This document shows positions 63,021 through 64,000 of a stretch of 64,000 bases of DNA, in pieces. The notes beneath the pieces are model-generated. The model saw nothing but the letters and a program-made list of their open reading frames with translations, was not told the origin of the DNA and searched no databases. The DNA comes from Citrobacter braakii (GTDB taxonomy: Bacteria > Pseudomonadota > Gammaproteobacteria > Enterobacterales > Enterobacteriaceae): positions 248,001-312,000 of the forward strand of contig NZ_NAEW01000007.1 in the NCBI RefSeq assembly GCF_002075345.1. Reading direction: 5' to 3'. Both the position numbers and the translations under genes were made by a program. Numbering within the stretch: the stretch's first letter is position 1; each line of letters starts with the position of its first letter.

Positions 63021-64000
63021 ATGTTCCATCGCCGCTCAATCGTAAAAGGATCGTTATCCTTTTCTAACCCTGCGGTCCGCGCCTGGTTATTTCAAATACT
63101 TGCCGTCATTGTGGTCGTCAGTATTGCGGTCTATCTCATTCATAATACGATAAATAACCTGAACAATAGCGGTATTACCTCGGGATTCTCTTTTCTCGAT
63201 CGCAGCGCCGGATTTGGTATTGTCCAGCATCTGATCGATTACGAGCAAGGCGATACGTATGGCCGTGTCTTTATCGTTGGCCTACTCAATACGCTATTGG
63301 TTTCTGCACTGTGTATTGTTTTCGCATCAATTATTGGTTTCTTTCTCGGACTGGCACGCCTGTCAGATAACTGGTTATTACGAAAGCTCTCGACGATCTA
63401 CATCGAAACGTTCCGCAATATACCGCCGCTGCTGCAGATCTTCTTTTGGTATTTCGCCGTATTACGTAACCTGCCCGGCCCACGTCAGGCCGTTAACGCG
63501 CTGGACTTGATGTTTCTGAGTAACCGGGGGCTCTATATTCCGGCACCGCAAATGGGAGAAGGATTTTTTGCCTTTTGCGGCGCTGTAATTATCACTATCG
63601 TCGTCACTATCGGGCTATTTCGCTACAACAGAATGCACCAGACTAAAACCGGTCAGCTACGCCGGACCTGGCCCACGGCTCTGGCGCTGATCGTGCTTTT
63701 ACCGATGATCTCACAGTGGCTGTTTGGCGCAGCGCTTCACTGGGATATCCCCGCCCTTCGCGGTTTTAACTTCCGTGGCGGTATGGTGCTTATTCCCGAA
63801 CTGGCTGCCCTGACGCTGGCGCTTTCAGTGTATACCTCGGCGTTTATTGCAGAAATTATTCGAGCGGGAATCCAGGCCGTTCCTTATGGCCAACATGAAG
63901 CAGCACGCTCGCTGGGTCTGCCAAATCCGGTGACACTGCGCCAGGTGATCATCCCACAGGCGCTGCGCGTCATCATTCCCCCATTAACCAGCCAGTATCT
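63021..64000 (+). CDS. yhdX: Amino-acid ABC transporter permease YhdX (partial)
   Basis: The frame opens at ATG 63021 (MFHRRSIVKGSLSFSNPAVR), 69 bp after yhdW, and runs to the end of the window, 326 codons of a protein of about 390. It is of the HisMQ/AapQ type: a first membrane helix near 25-45, then the permease core (GLLNTLLVSALCIVFASIIG near 92-111; ETFRNIPPLLQIFFWY near 134-149) and the EAA loop that contacts the ATPase (EAARSLGLPNPVTLRQVIIP) near the window end. yhdY and yhdZ are expected downstream. Confidence 0.94.
   Translation, partial: MFHRRSIVKGSLSFSNPAVRAWLFQILAVIVVVSIAVYLIHNTINNLNNSGITSGFSFLDRSAGFGIVQHLIDYEQGDTYGRVFIVGLLNTLLVSALCIVFASIIGFFLGLARLSDNWLLRKLSTIYIETFRNIPPLLQIFFWYFAVLRNLPGPRQAVNALDLMFLSNRGLYIPAPQMGEGFFAFCGAVIITIVVTIGLFRYNRMHQTKTGQLRRTWPTALALIVLLPMISQWLFGAALHWDIPALRGFNFRGGMVLIPELAALTLALSVYTSAFIAEIIRAGIQAVPYGQHEAARSLGLPNPVTLRQVIIPQALRVIIPPLTSQY

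Noticed and set aside
63259-63510. 83-codon plus-strand ORF near the right end
   Set aside because: Out-of-frame shadow within yhdX, whose permease motifs are in the other frame.

Overview
The window is chromosomal DNA of a member of the Enterobacteriaceae. Almost every gene has a clear counterpart, in the same order, in the gltB to yhdX segment of Escherichia coli and Salmonella. The combination of codBA next to gltBD, a full nan operon followed by dcuD, msrPQ beside accBC, and an extra alpha-carbonic-anhydrase-like gene between prmA and dusB suggests Citrobacter or a close relative. That genus call is an inference from gene content recalled without a database; the family-level call is firm. 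There are no rRNA or tRNA genes, CRISPR arrays, prophage genes, insertion sequences or recognisable defence islands.

Layout. (1) 1-7236: yhcC (partial) diverges from gltBD, glutamate synthase. A likely 29-codon leader ORF ends one base before gltB. (2) 7422-9942: codBA, cytosine uptake and deamination, behind a PurR-like box; both this pair and gltBD serve nitrogen assimilation or salvage. (3) 10003-15502: the sialic acid operon nanA-nanT-nanE-nanK-nanQ on the minus strand, with its repressor gene nanR and a three-repeat NanR operator. (4) 15862-21510: dcuD, then sspA-sspB, rplM-rpsI, zapE and zapG (yhcB). (5) 21679-26166: the periplasmic proteases degQ and degS, mdh, and argR with ARG boxes over its promoter. 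(6) 26542-31493: yhcN, yhcO, and the aromatic acid efflux operon aaeXAB with its regulator aaeR. (7) 31588-44023: a long minus-strand run of envelope and RNA genes: tldD, yhdP, rng, yhdE, mreD, mreC, mreB and csrD. (8) 44249-51855: acuI, msrPQ (periplasmic methionine sulfoxide repair), accBC (biotin carboxylase system), yhdT-panF and prmA. (9) 51984-55566: the carbonic-anhydrase-like gene, the dusB-fis operon, the DNA adenine methyltransferase yhdJ and the small membrane protein gene yhdU. (10) 55607-64000: acrS against the acrEF efflux operon, yhdV, and the start of a yhdWXYZ amino-acid ABC transporter operon behind a textbook sigma-54 promoter. The window ends inside yhdX.

Most of the window is core genome. 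The observations most worth following are these. The carbonic-anhydrase-like protein lacks two of the three zinc-binding histidines of its family. Nested perfect inverted repeats sequester the msrP ribosome binding site. A leader ORF is tightly placed before gltB. A sigma-54 promoter with two possible NtrC sites lies before yhdW. Two TTACGTAA palindromes sit exactly 21 bp apart between mdh and argR. I found no new multi-gene system.
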